From positions 64,061,930 to 64,125,929 of the forward strand of contig CM063500.1 of assembly GCA_032207245.1 (NCBI GenBank): a DNA stretch of 64,000 bases, in the 5' to 3' direction. The position numbers and the translations under genes are program-made. The stretch comes from Pardosa pseudoannulata (Eukaryota; Arthropoda; Arachnida; Araneae; Lycosidae). This document shows positions 48,110 through 60,168 of the stretch, piece by piece; within the stretch, counting starts at the first letter, position 1, and each line of letters opens with the position of its first letter. The notes beneath the pieces are model-generated. The model did not search any database. It was not told the DNA's origin and worked only from the letters and a program-made list of their open reading frames with translations.

Positions 48110-49800
48110 TAAAAGCATTCGAAATTCGTAAAATCTATCCTTTGTAATGGAATAAACTTAGATAAAATGGTTTGATCAGTGTTGTCATCCATCGAATTGT
48201 TGGTAAACTAGAATTTCCGATAAAGTTACTTAAAAGTCCAGACAAAAGGTATGTGTTTCCGGAAGAAATTTTAAACAGTCTGAAACTGAGATGGCAAACC
48301 ACAAACGGAACATGTCAAATGCAAAATATTTAAATCTAAAAGAATACTAAATTTTGAAGATGGTTTCGGAAATATATCCCGTTCTGAAAATGCGCGAGAT
48401 AGCATAATGGGAAGGTATATAACGCTCTTTTTGCAAAATCCAGGTGCCGGACGATGGCCGAATGGTTAGGGAGCTAGCCTTAGGTCAGAGTTCGTGGGTT
48501 CGAATCCCACTCATGGCATGGATGTTTGCTGGCGCAGGGTCGCCACATCTGTGACAAATTCTGTAAAAATAGAAAAAGTCGGAAAAGTTACTATATTAGA
48601 ACAAATGGACTATATATATAGCAGCAGGTGTGGCGATCCCACGCCAGCGTGTCCTGCTCTAATATAGTAACTTTTTCTTTTTACTTACTTAAATTTTTTC
48701 CTCGGTACTGTTTTAATTTTTTTAATTTTTTCTACAGGAACAAACAGTGATATAATGAGCCAACAAAATTTTAAAAATATTTAATGAAATTGATTATTAA
48801 AAGTCATTTGAAAACCTAATAATTTATCCGACTAAAATAAAACTTAGTAGAGGGAATGTAGCTTGTCAGCTTGAGACTCCTCGTTTTGTCCCCGACGGAC
48901 TATTTTTCTACATTTTTTATTTTTTATTAATCTTCTCTAAATTTTAACGTATTTATGCTTCCATTTATTTTTTGTTATTCGTATCATTCAGCTACCTTGC
49001 TACATCATAAAAATTGTTACAAAACTCGAAAGATAAATATTTTTTTTGTCGATGTATGTTATATTTTTTACATATCTGAAGTTAATTTTTGCACTTTGTT
49101 TTAAATTTTAATTGTATGTTTCAACTTATTGCATATCATTTAAATCTTTCTGTACTCAATAGATGGCGCCACTGAATTACCTTATCTTTTTTCTTTTCTG
49201 TTTTCTGGCAGAAGGCAATTTTTATTACTTTCATTTGCGTTTGTTTATTGTCAAGGTACAGATTGATTACTTTATTTTTTATTATTTATTTATAATTTAT
49301 TTTTATTTTTATTTTTCTTTCTTTATTATTTATTTACATTATTTTTTTATTATCAACGCCTTGTTTTTTAGACCTGATTGTTATGTGAACGACTTCCTCA
49401 CCATACAGCTTCTTTGCTTTCGTTTTTCGGAAGCTGCTGTAAGCGTATTAAATTATCGTTTGGCAACTTGTTTCTTGATTCCAAAATTTATGTTTTTGAT
49501 CTTTATTCGTTCGGAGGTTAAAGTGGTGCATTTCTTCACTGCTAGGTACTCCGTAAAAACCCAACTACATGTCCCTGGTATCAAAAATATTTGAGTTTTT
49601 CTATTCCTAAGCTTTCTGCTCTCTAATTCTTGTGTTCTGAACTCACTAATCTACCTCCCTATTTACTTCCTTCATCTTTTAACTGGTTTATTTTCTGCTC
49701 GTTGCCATTTTTCTGTTTACTGTTAAAAATCTCTGGATTAGATAGCGCAGCCCAAGCAATCCAGTTGTACCATCGCCTTGTAAGCCTTGTAAGCCTTGTA
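48110..49800 (+). repeat. Composite interspersed repeat, copy R3 (best copy)
   Basis: The order is about 330 bp of 5' sequence; a tRNA-like segment (48455-48525) with A box TGGCCGAATGG and B box GGTTCGAATCC plus a perfect T-arm stem GTGGG/CCCAC; interleaved inverted repeats (48528-48675); and about 1.1 kb of T-rich sequence. The frame at 49163-49594 is open by composition and is broken in copy R1, so I do not call it a gene. Confidence 0.78.
48528..48675 (+). ncRNA. Interleaved inverted-repeat module (copy 3, best)
   Basis: A 48528-48550 pairs with A' 48626-48648: 19 Watson-Crick pairs, 2 wobble, 2 mismatches over 23. B 48583-48604 pairs with B' 48655-48675 with about one mismatch over 20. 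It lies directly after a pol III-type internal promoter. Confidence 0.45.
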
Positions 49801-50430
49801 GTCTTTGAAAAATCAATAAAACTAAACGGACAGTGGTAGAAATACTTAGATGACCCACTGAAGAAATTTATGAATGCATAAGCCTAAGTGGGTGGGGAGA
49901 ACCTTTCGACATTATTCATTTAATGTCATACACTGAATTATTAACTCAAAAAAAAAACACTTTTTTATCACTATTACTATTTTTACCAAGTATTTCCCTC
50001 ATTTCAAAATTTTTAAAATTTATTTTGTTTATAAGAGTAATTTGAATTTAATATATTATAAATTTATTTTAACTTTTTAGTATGATTACGATTTTTATCT
50101 ATATTTTTTTTAAAAAATATTCGATCTGTGTTTCGTTTTCGTATTTTTTAATAAACATCGGAACGAGATTACATCTTACTTCCAAAAGATATTTTGTTGA
50201 TAGAAATACACAGTCCTCGATTATTATCGGAGGGGGTGAAAAGAGAGTCGACGGAACGGAAGTCGAAGAAATTATTCATGGGTTATGATGACCCCGCAGC
50301 TTCTTGTCGGAACGTCGGCAATAGGGTATATCGGATTTGGTTCTTAAAGTATTCCGGGGGGGTAGGAGCCACTCAGGATCAGAGACTTGTATAGTGGGGA
50401 AATTTACGAGACCTAAATAGATTGTCCTTA

Positions 50431-50990
50431 CAGGGTATATCAAAAATGACCGGTATATTTGAAAAATCAATAAAATCTAACGGATAGTGATAGAAATACA
50501 CAGTTTATTGCAATATGCTTGAGAAAGCATTAAATTTTTAGGCAGACAAACTTTCAAAATTAGTTACAATAGTCCGCAACAGATGGCGCTGCAGTCTGGA
50601 AAAACTCTAAACTCGATATTTTTCAGAAATCCACCATGCACAGCAATAATATGGCGTATTCTCAGAACGAAATTATCAGAAACCCGTGTAAACGTCTCAG
50701 GCGGGATGGCTTCACATGCAGAACAGATGTACTGTTCCAGTTATTCAATTGTTTCTGGATAGTGACGGTACACCTGGTCTTTTAAGAGTTCCCTCAGACA
50801 AATATCGTAGTTTAGATTTTTCCAGAATGTAGCGCCCTCTGTTGTGGAATATTATAACTAATTTTAAAGTTTGTCTGCCTAAAAATTTACTATTGTCCCT
50901 AGCATGTTGAAATAAACGGTGTATTTCTATCAGTATCAGTTTAGTTTTTATTGATTTTTCAAATATACCGGTCATTTTTTAAACATCCTG
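50431..50990 (-). mobile_element. Deleted mariner-superfamily element with about 45-bp inverted ends
   Basis: The ends CAGGGTATATCAAAAATGAC and the inverse of CAGGATGTTTAAAAAATGAC both run on into GGTATATTTGAAAAATCAAT. TA flanks both sides. It holds the C-terminal part of a transposase. A worn fragment of the same end occurs at 49804-49850. Confidence 0.72.
50600..50802 (-). pseudogene. Transposase C-terminal remnant
   Basis: Minus-strand reading gives CLRELLKDQVYRHYPETIE, one stop, then LEQYICSACEAIPPETFTRV and LRIRHIIAVHGGFLK. This is the ending typical of arthropod mariner-like transposases (set of helices ending in an xNGGHFE-like VHGGFLK). The catalytic domain is deleted. Confidence 0.65.
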
Positions 50991-51125
50991 TATATGTGAT
51001 AAATAAGAAACTATTGGACAAGAGGTACACAAAAATTTTTGAGAAGTCTTCAGAGAATATTGCTTATTAAATCTTCGAATGTAGATATCCTATTTGAAAA
51101 TTAAAGATAAAAAATATTTATTTAA

Positions 51126-51934
51126 CTAGCATATAGCCCATCACATGACGGGATCAGTAAAATTTTTAATTTTCCAAAATTTGTTTATGAGCAAGTAAAA
51201 AAAATGGTTTGTTTTTTTGGCTGAGAATTATCTTGCAACAAAAAATAATCTATGATCCAATTTAAAATGATCACACATGTACCTAATTTATTATTGAACC
51301 CTAATAGAAAAGAAAATTATAAGGCGATTTCAAGCAGTAGGGCAAATTCTCAACATGACAATTCTGGCTTTAGTTTCAAACTGAAGGGCAGTTTATTGTT
51401 TGTCTATTGGCTGTTGTAAACATGAAAATGAATGGGAAGGGCATTATAGTAGTTCGTGACGTTGCGACAAATTGCCTTATTTACGTAATATCTAAGTTCA
51501 GTGATAAAATATGGGAAAATAATGCAGACGATATTTAAATAATTTAAAATAAATGATTAAATGAGATGATTAAAGGAATGACGTCATAATGCTAGAAAAA
51601 TTTTTTTTTTACCTATTTATTAAGGGATAAATTGATAAATTTAATCGCCTGCTCTTAACCGGGGAAAATAGGGCTTGAATAATATGGCATTAAAGGCTCG
51701 AAAATAGGGGAAGGGTGGATTTCGAACGTTTTAAATACGACAGTATTTTTCGCTGTGATATGAAGCATATTTATACCAATTTATTTTAGAATTGGATCGA
51801 TAGTTTAGGAGAAGATAAACATGACTCTCTTTGAATTTTGCTAACTATGGATGCCTCTATCCATTCCAGGTCCGACCGCTTCATAAAATCGAGGACATAC
51901 GTACAGATAACTTAGGCTATTAATATATAAGGGA
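51126..51934 (-). mobile_element. Non-autonomous Helitron, copy E (with about 150-bp extra segment)
   Basis: Family termini on both sides (CTAG before T at 51126 on the minus strand; 5' TCCC after A at 51934). An extra segment at about 51320-51480 is absent from other copies. Its 3' flank differs from that of copies A and B. Confidence 0.75.
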
Positions 51935-52602
51935 TTATCTAAATAATTTGAAAGTATAGTTGTCTATTTGCCTGTTTAATCGGTCTTAAAACACAAGTGC
52001 AGATGTAAATATCGCTGCCTTCTTTCTTGAAGAGCAGCATTTTTCTGCCTTTTGCAAAGAAAGAGTATTATGTCATAACTAGAATTCCTTAGTTTTGAAA
52101 TAAAACCTCTTTGTCTTATCTTTTAATCTCGTTGGCTGCTTCCCAAATACACTTTCTTTAATTTTTGTTTTGCCGAAATTTTAGAAGTAAAAAATTCCAC
52201 CAAACAATAAAAAACCCAGCTGGAAGAACAAAAGACAGCTAGTCACAAAAGGACAGAACTTCTGGAAAAAGGTTTCATTTTTTAATTTCTAGTTTGTGAA
52301 TGTCGGATCAAATTCAGGCATGCAGAATCTTAAGGCCATTTAAAAATGTAGTTATATAACTCGTAGCTCATGCAGAAGCAAATATTTAATAATTTATAAT
52401 ATTTTTTTGTTGTTTCAAATTATATTGAATAAAATGTGGCTAAAAACTCACTTTCTAAAATAAAGTTTTAAAATTTAGTCTTTTATTTTTTTTATAAACA
52501 TGAAACAATTTTATGAATTCCCAAAACAGTTTTCCAGATTCATATATGATATTATAAAATGCAACTTCCAAATAAAGCCTATAAATTTTCAGTTTTGCTA
52601 TC
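51935..52602. other. No gene recognised
   Basis: AT-rich sequence with no family signature in any frame I read. Confidence 0.5.
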
Positions 52603-52973
52603 TTAACATATTGTGTGCTGGTACATTTCGCAGCGGAATTGTGCCGGGAGCTGACCTTTTGAGCTTAAATTTAGTTATTCAGTTAAATCTCGATAGATCG
52701 AAAATTATTTAATTTTTAACCAACTTTTCGTATTTCATATTGAAATATATAAACAAATACATTGATAGAAATATATAAATAACAACCATAAGCTTTTCGT
52801 AAACAAAAAATATATTTGATATAAAAAATGTATTTCTAATTTACAAATTACGAAAGCCATTCTGCAGATAAATAGATTTAAATTTTTTTTCCCTTGTATA
52901 CATGTTTTATATTTATTAATACTTGTATTGCTTCATATAAAAAAACTAAATACTTTTATAAAGTTAGAGTATT

Positions 52974-53153
52974 ATTAACACATTGTGTGCGGGTACATTT
53001 CGCAGCGGAACTGTACCGGTAGAGCGCGTTTTGCGCGTAAATTTAGTTATTCAATCAAATCTCAATAGATCGAAAATTATTTCATTTTTTAACCAGCTTT
53101 TCGTATTTTATATTGAAATATATAAACAAATATATAAATAGACAAATAAACAA

Positions 53154-53185
<32 letters not shown>

Positions 53186-53726
53186 CAAATATAAATATAT
53201 ATAATATATAAGAATACATATATATATATATATATATATAATATCATTTTCGCAAGGATAAATAAAAAGTTAATTTTAAGTTTAAATTGATTTTTAAATC
53301 AACCAACGTTGTAGCGTGGGCTCGTTAAAACGAGGTTCTGTTGTATATAAACCCATATATATAAATAAAAAATTTATAAATAACAACGATAAAATTTTTG
53401 CAAACAGAAAAAATATTTGTTAGTGGATAAATTTATAATAGTATTGTAAATATAAAAAACCAAATAGAAATAGTAGTATATAGTTTTAATTTTCCCCGTT
53501 GTGTAGTTCCATAGACTGATGTAAAAACTAGTTTTTATTTGTCTAAATTTTTCCAGAATCTATGTAGTAGACAAGAACATTCAGATTCATTTTTCTGTAT
53601 ATACCGATATTTTTGTATCCATAAACAAACCATGTTGTTACATTAACCCGTACTAGTATGTGACCCGCGCTCAAGTATCAATCGCCAGAAAGCGTACTAG
53701 TACGTTTCCGACATACAATGTGTTCA
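52974..53726. mobile_element. possible TTAA-flanked (piggyBac-like) MITE
   Basis: Begins TTAACACATTGTGTGCGGG and ends near the inverse of ACACATTGTATGTCGG, where the TTAA has become TTCA. Partial copies of the left end start at TTAA at 52603 and 54226. (TA)n tracts lie inside at 53157-53241. Confidence 0.45.
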
Positions 53727-54090
53727 TCGGCCACTCTTATAGATACTTTTAATTAAATGCTTAATTTTAATTGCATTTTTTTTAGTCAGTGTCCTTTTGT
53801 AATAATCGTCTTTTTAGCTGCGGTTTATTTTTCAAACCATAAACTTGGTAGGCATTGTTAAAACCTTATTAGACATTCAGAAAACAAAGTTATAAATTTT
53901 CTTCTTGTTCCATTGCTTGTGAAATTAATAAAATATTTATTTCAAGAATTACATAAATTTCTTAATTAACTTTTTCTTATTTAACTTTTTGGGTTGCAAT
54001 AATTTTTCACAAACATTTCTGTTCCATAAAAAACACACTGTTTTCGAACATCATCTGTTTGGTTTGGGATGGAACGTTACTGTTTATTTT

Positions 54091-54225
54091 TTTTTTTGCA
54101 ACAAAGGGGCTAATGAGACCGGGACCTACTGCTTAAAGCCGATTCTGAGCGGTTACGATCAACCATTTTACAATACAATTCGAACCCATGAATATGCGCC
54201 GAAGATCAGTGCCCTAACCATTCGT
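54091..54225 (-). mobile_element. SINE fragment of the family at 1194-1376
   Basis: Minus-strand reading keeps GGTTCGAATTG at the B box and the body (GGCTTTAAGCAGTAGGTCCC). It is cut inside the A box at the TTAA where a piggyBac-like end begins. Confidence 0.7.
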
Positions 54226-54589
54226 TTAACACATTGTGTGCTGGTACACTTCTCAGCGGAATTGAACCGGGAGCGGGCGTTTCGTGCATAAATTTAGTTA
54301 TTCAGTTAAATCTCAATAGATCGAAAATTATTTCATTTTTTACCGACTTTTCGTATTTTATATTGAAATATATAAACAAATATATAAATAGACAAATAAA
54401 CAAATATATCTAAAAATGCAAATATATATATAATACATAAATATACATATATATAATATTTTCGAAAGGATAAATAAAAAGTTAATTTTAAATCTAAATT
54501 GCTTTTTTTTTAAGTGATTGGAAAAGAGAATAAAAGGGGCGTTAAACCGAGATGTAAAGCTGTGAAAAAAAAAAAGTTTGAAAATGAGT

Positions 54590-54780
54590 AGCGGTCGGGA
54601 GTTAAGAGTTGCTGGGTACATCCAGGTCCCGGGAGCAAGCCAGAGAGCCCGGGCCAGCAAACGGTAATATTGCCGGATCCCGCATGTCACAAAGTGACGA
54701 CCTTTACGCCAGTACCGACGTTCAGCCTGCCTAGAGTCTCGCCCTGCTTCCCTTTGAATGGCTAGAGGTAAACACTTAAC
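54590..54780. other. GC-rich island of unknown nature
   Basis: About 190 bp markedly richer in GC than the surroundings, with CCCGGGAGCAAGCCAGAGAG and GGTAATATTGCCGGATCC. It resembles a structured-RNA or SINE-type sequence, but I could not match it to rRNA, tRNA or snRNA. Confidence 0.35.
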
Positions 54781-54942
54781 ATATCCATGATTGTTACTTG
54801 GGTCTCATAATATTGTGATTAAGGAATACCATTAAAAAATAGAAAGATTGTAATGATTACTAAATATTGATGAATATCAAAACAAAATAATGAATATATA
54901 TATATTAATCAAGAAAATTATATGTAAATAATGTATATAATA

Positions 54943-56161
54943 CACTGTCTACCAATAAGTATTTGGACACCTGTGATAGAAAAGAAAAACTAACTTTATT
55001 CAAAATCAATAGTTGGTAGAGACTCCACGATAGGCAATTACAGCGTACACCCTCCGGGGAATACTTTCTACAAGTCTGTGTAGTACAGCTAGTAGTAATG
55101 TTTTCCACTCGGCTTGGAGTAGGCATACAAGTTTCTTCACCGATTTTGGACTGGTTGCGGACAACGTAATTCGGCCATCTAACTCGTCCCAGAGGTTCTC
55201 GATAGGATTCAGGTCTGAGCTCTGGGCAGGCCAGTCCATTCGATGAACTCCATTCGTACCATACCAAGCCTTGGCTAACCTTAAAACATGACAACTGGCA
55301 TTGTCGTCCTGAAAATAACAGGGGTCCAACCCGTAAAACTGCCACAACGTAGAAAGCACATTGTCATCCAAAATAGTGCAGTAGGCATCGGCGTTGAGCT
55401 TACCATGAATGGGGACCAAGGGTCCCAGTCCATACCAAGAGAAACAACCCCAGACCATAATTCCACCTCTGCCGAACTTGACTGTTGGCACAATGCATTC
55501 TGGCAGGAGACGTTCTCCAGGCAGACGCCAGACCCAGACCCTGCCATCCGAACGGTAAAGGGTGAACCTTGATTCGTCGCTCCAAAGAACCCGTTTCCAC
55601 TGATCTACGGTCCAATTTCGATGTGCTTTGCACCACATTAACCAAGCAGCGCGGTTGGACTTTGTGATCAAAGGCTTATGGGCAGCAGCACGACCATGAA
55701 AACCAAGCAGATGTGCTTCCTTACGGATGGTATTCATTGAAACAATACTCCCGGATGCCTGTTGAAACTCTTCGCGGATGAGGGCCATCGGATGGGTGCG
55801 GTTCTTCCGAATTTCTCTGGACCGCACTCGTCAGTCTCTATCTCCCAGTTTTGTTGGTCTGCCGACTCGGGTCACATTCCGACAATCCCCGCTCACCTTC
55901 CACTTCTTAATCACATAGGCCACTGTCGATTTTGGGTACTTCAGATAGCTAGATATGTCCCTTAAGGATCGACCACATTTGTAATACCCGATAATTATAC
56001 CTTTCTCGAAATCAGAGAGCTCCGAACTGCGCGGCATCTTACATGCGACTAATGCCGATGCTGTTTCCTACACGATGTATACCGGCGGAGGCCGTGACGT
56101 ACCTCAGGACCGCAGATATCGTCATTTGCATAGGTGTCCAAATACTTATTGGTAGACAGTG
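54943..56161 (-). mobile_element. Tc1-like DNA transposon, copy 2 (nearly intact)
   Basis: TA-flanked 1219-bp element with perfect 29-bp inverted ends starting CACTGTCTACCAATAAG. It carries a single transposase frame in antisense. Clearly younger than the copy at 20252-21448. Confidence 0.95.
55006..56037 (-). pseudogene. Tc1/mariner transposase, full length except one in-frame stop
   Basis: The frame starts MPRSSELSDFEKGIIIGYYK, has the paired-like helix-turn-helix (SLRDISSYLKYPKSTVAYVI) and a GRPTKL hook, then a TGA at 55833-55831, and reopens in the same frame to 55006. The DDE domain shows [16 protein letters not shown] and [11 protein letters not shown], with 34 residues between the last Asp and the Glu (DD34E). 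The total, 343 codons, is normal for Tc1. The TGA sits next to a CGA codon, and a CpG-to-TpG change from CGA is the likely cause. Confidence 0.92.
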
Positions 56162-58470
56162 TAAATGTTTTAGTTTAAATATAAGGCATTTACTTTTAAG
56201 TCTATACAGTATATTTTACTGTGTTTCCCCTTTGAAGAACGAACACTGGTGTATGTGTTGTAAGTATCTTACAACAGAAGCTATACAGAGTTCGGGTCTC
56301 TTAAAAGTGAAAATTCTGTTCAATGTCTTTATACACAAATTTGTTTATTCCAAAGCTTTATTTTTGTTATCATAAAACAAAGGCATTTTTTAAAAATTGT
56401 ATTTACTCTTTCTTTGCGAAAACACGTCCATTTTCCCTTTCAAGTCCTGGAACAATATCAGGATTTCAGATGAAGTACAAATTATTCAACGGCGTAATGA
56501 TAGACAGTAAAGCACTTACATTTGACACTAAACTTTCCTTTTCCAGAAAATCTCTATTATGCTTACATTTCTTACTCTAACGGTGGGGGACAAGGTCTCT
56601 CTCGTCCGTGTCACGAGCTCAAGCATTACGTACCCCCCGGGTAGTGCTAAATGAGAGACAACCTTAGTGGTATACCTCCTTTAGGTATACACGAGTGTCA
56701 CCAGCCCCAGGTGCCTCTAGTGATCCGGTTCTTCAGTTATTCCTGGTAACCTCAAGCTTACCTTTGCAGAGTTTGCTCCTTACTGGGTTTGACAACATTA
56801 CAATTGGACCATGACTGACCTCTCGTAGGTCAACAGCAGCTCCATAGCTGTTGTGGTTGCGGTCGTGGCGTACTGGTTTTCAGTTTGTTTGCTACTGTAT
56901 GTCTTCGGATGGGTCAGCGCAAGAAAGGACTTGTTGTATCAGCAAATGAAATACTATTTCTATAGAAAAATATCTCATCCTGAAATTTATTTCATTTTCA
57001 AGTTGCTTAACAAAACTATGCAGCATTCATGTCTTATAGAATTGAAAATTCGGTTCATTGTCTTTATTCGCAACGGACCATTATGGTAAGCCGTAAGTAG
57101 ACATGCGTGGTCTGGACAAAGCCGTTTGTATACTAACGTCTCCAGCACAATACCAAGGCAGCCGCTTAGGCGGCGGTACATTAAGAACTATCAGTAAGCC
57201 GGAGTCAGTGTGTCTACGCCTTTATGAGGTCTACTGCCTTCAAAAGATTCTGGTAGTAATTATTAATCGACTGATGGTGTAATGCACATATGGACCCAGT
57301 TACCGGTGCCGCAAATGAATTTAAATTGTTTGGTCGTTTGGCTTAAAGACGACCTTTCGGCCACACCTTGGATCCTCCGGAGAGTTTTGTTGAGAATTTT
57401 ATTAAGTAGGTCAATGTTAGATTAAGAAATAGAGAATGAATAAAGATGTGGGGTATTATACGTTCCTGAAAGTTTTCAGAAATAAGCACACCTTGCTGAT
57501 GGTCAGTGGTTGTCATATAAGTAGAATGTAACACCTTCTTATCAGAACTGAGAATGAAGTATTCACATTTTATGCCTTGCTCGCTTACATGCAGCTTGTC
57601 GATATGGAAGCCAGAAAGCGAAATGATTTAACATTAAAACAAAAGATCAAAATTTTAAATCGATATGACAGGTTGATTATGATTACAAACAATTTATCAA
57701 TGAGATTCTTAAAAAAAATTGTAGACAGTCCACAATTGATAATTTTTTTTAAATTATGCATACAATTCTTATGTTTTAAAGGATAATATACATAAATGCA
57801 GGAGGATAAGGTGTGTTTTTTCATTTTGTTTTGAAATTTAGTACGTGTGAATTAAAGGGAGGGGGTAAATTTATCTAATTTTGCATATCGTTTATTGTTA
57901 TCAAAATCACGGTGTTCCAAACTGATCACATTAAGCGGAGTCTGCTGTATATGCTTTACTGACAAATAGTCGCAGTCTGACATACAGAAAATCCCCGCTT
58001 ACTGAAAAAGAGAGCCCTCTCGCTTGACTGAAACTGCCCTTTTTGGTAAACGTATCCTGTCCCCATTTAAACGAAATGTGAAAGCTACTTGTTACTCCCG
58101 AAAATATTTCATGCTGAAAAGTTATTCCATTGTTCAAGTTGCTGAATTATGCAGAATTCATGTCTTTTAAAAATCAAAATTCTGCTCATTGTCTTTATCC
58201 ACAAATTTGATTACTCAAAGCTTTATTGACGTTATCATAAAACAAGCACTTTTATATTTTATTTTCCCCCCTTTTTTTGTGGAAACACGTCCACTTTTCC
58301 TTTCACGTCCTGGAACAATACCCACATTTCAGATAAGGCAGAGATTAGCCAACGGTGTAATGGCAGACATTCAGAATATGTCCGCTGCGCGATATTAAGG
58401 TGTCTGTCAGTCACTTTCTTTTCAGGTTCTATGGGTTGTTTTAATATTATTAAGCACATTAACCCAGATA
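56162..58470. other. Mosaic of diverged repeats, no gene recognised
   Basis: A block of about 210 bp at 56300-56520 recurs at 58170-58400, with a shorter piece at 56985-57075. All share GTCTTTATxCACAAAT and AACACGTCCA-like motifs. Two GC-richer stretches (56580-56880 and 57060-57340) match nothing I recognise. Frames of 63-85 codons here show no family signature. Confidence 0.55.
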
Positions 58471-58473
58471 TGG

Positions 58474-59130
58474 TTGAAGGTCGCTTATCTGGCAGATGAA
58501 CAAGTTCTTCAGTTTGCCATGTTTGGTCACCCGTCAGGGGCGAAACGGGTTCGTCGCGAACGACCGGAAGGCATCTTTACGCCACGCGCCGCTGCTATTA
58601 TTGTAATAGCATTTAAAGAAGGGGGGGGGGACCACGCACTTTGTGATTTACGTGGGGTATCCGGGTTTTCAGCAGCCCGAGTGATTATGCATGGAAGAGG
58701 CGAGGCTGTTCCAAAAGCAGATGGGCGGCCTTCACTGAAGCGAAATTCACCTGTTGCCTAGACGATTGAAATGTAGGTATAACACCGCTAAGTTCAAAGC
58801 TTTGATTTCTCTAAATTGCGATTCCAATATCTCAGGCAAAATTCGAAATGCGGATCGTTTTTACGACGCGCGTTTGAAAATGGCTTTCACTCGTGAAACA
58901 CAAGTAGTCCAAGCCTACACAAAACTCTGCCCCTCCCCTTTTCTTCATGATGAATGAGCTTTAGGATTTCCATAAAAATGCCATTTTTTCCTCTTCTGTC
59001 AGGCTTCCCACTATGTCTGGTTGTACACGATAACCCTAGACAAATTAGCCTACAAACGAAAATTCGAATTCATCAGTAACAGCCAAGTGCGTATTCCAGT
59101 CGCATTATGACGCTGTTTGAGGAAGCTGTT
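58474..59130. other. GC-richer segment with unassigned ORFs
   Basis: Two plus-strand frames, 58474-58761 (95 codons, Arg/Ala-rich, start MKVAYLADEQVLQFAMFGHP) and 58754-58957 (67 codons), sit in sequence richer in CpG than the surroundings. No known motif on either strand. It may be a decayed element. I do not call a gene. Confidence 0.35.
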
Positions 59131-60168
59131 TCTCAATTACATGATTGTAAATTGCAGTGCATTTAATGGTTGTCATGGCAAAATAAAAATAACAATTAAC
59201 TATTATATTTTAGTTGCTGGCAACAAAAAGTTAAAATAAATGATAGAATGAATTGATCTTGTCGTTTGAATAAATGGAATATCTAAAATGTATTTTAAAA
59301 TTCCTTCCGGTTATTTTTCTTAAGTAGAAAGTAAGATATAGAAATCGTTTTTGTATGGATATAGATTAGTGTATAACTAAATTAATCGCATAAAAATAGG
59401 TTTTAAAATAAGATAATTTCTTTAATTAAATTTTTAAAAAGTGTTTGTTAACTTTTATAAAAGTGTTCCTGCGGTTTTGTTCTTCTCAATTACATGATTG
59501 TAAATTGCAATGCATTTAATGGTTGTCATGACAAAATAAAAAGAACAATTAACTATTATATTTTAGTTGTTGGCAACAATACTTAAATTAAATGATAGAA
59601 TGAATTGATCATGTCGTTTGAATAAATCTAAAATGCATTTTAAAATTCCTTCCGGTTATTTTTCTTAAGTAGAAAGTAAAATATAGAAATCGTTTTTGTA
59701 TGGATATAGATTAGTGCATAACTAAATTAATCGCACAAAAATAGGTTTTAAAATAAGATAATTTTTTTAATTAAAATTTTTAAAAAGTGTTTGTTAACTT
59801 TTATAAAAGTGTTCCTGCGGTTTTGTTCTTCTCAATTACATGATTGTAAATTGCAATGCATTTAATGGTTGTCATGACAAAATAAAAAGAACAATTAACT
59901 ATTATATTTTAGTTGTTGGCAACAATACTTAAATTAAATGATAGAATGAATTGATCATGTCGTTTGAATAAATCTAAAATGCATTTTAAAATTCCTTCCG
60001 GTTATTTTTCTTAAGTAGAAAGTAAAATATAGAAATCGTTTTTGTATGGATATAGATTAGTGCATAACTAAATTAATCGCACAAAAATAGGTTTTAAAAT
60101 AAGATAATTTTTTTAATTAAAATTTTAAAAAGTGTTTGTTAACTTTTAAAAGTGTTCCTGCGTTTTGT
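59131..60168 (+). repeat. Three tandem units of about 346-353 bp
   Basis: TCTCAATTACATGATTGTAA starts units at 59131, 59484 and 59830. Units two and three are almost identical; unit one is more diverged and a few bases longer. Non-coding. Confidence 0.95.

Noticed and set aside
48455..48530. Genuine tRNA gene
   Set aside because: The A and B boxes and T-arm are good, but no acceptor stem closes and the segment is embedded in a repeated element.
46823..48675. Base-pair covariation as proof of a pseudoknot RNA
   Set aside because: The single compensatory pair is CpG decay on both sides, and other pairs are broken, so it does not count as proof.
49163..49594. 143-codon hydrophobic protein
   Set aside because: Phe/Tyr/Leu content comes from T-rich DNA; the homologous copy at 34339 breaks the frame, and no motif is present.
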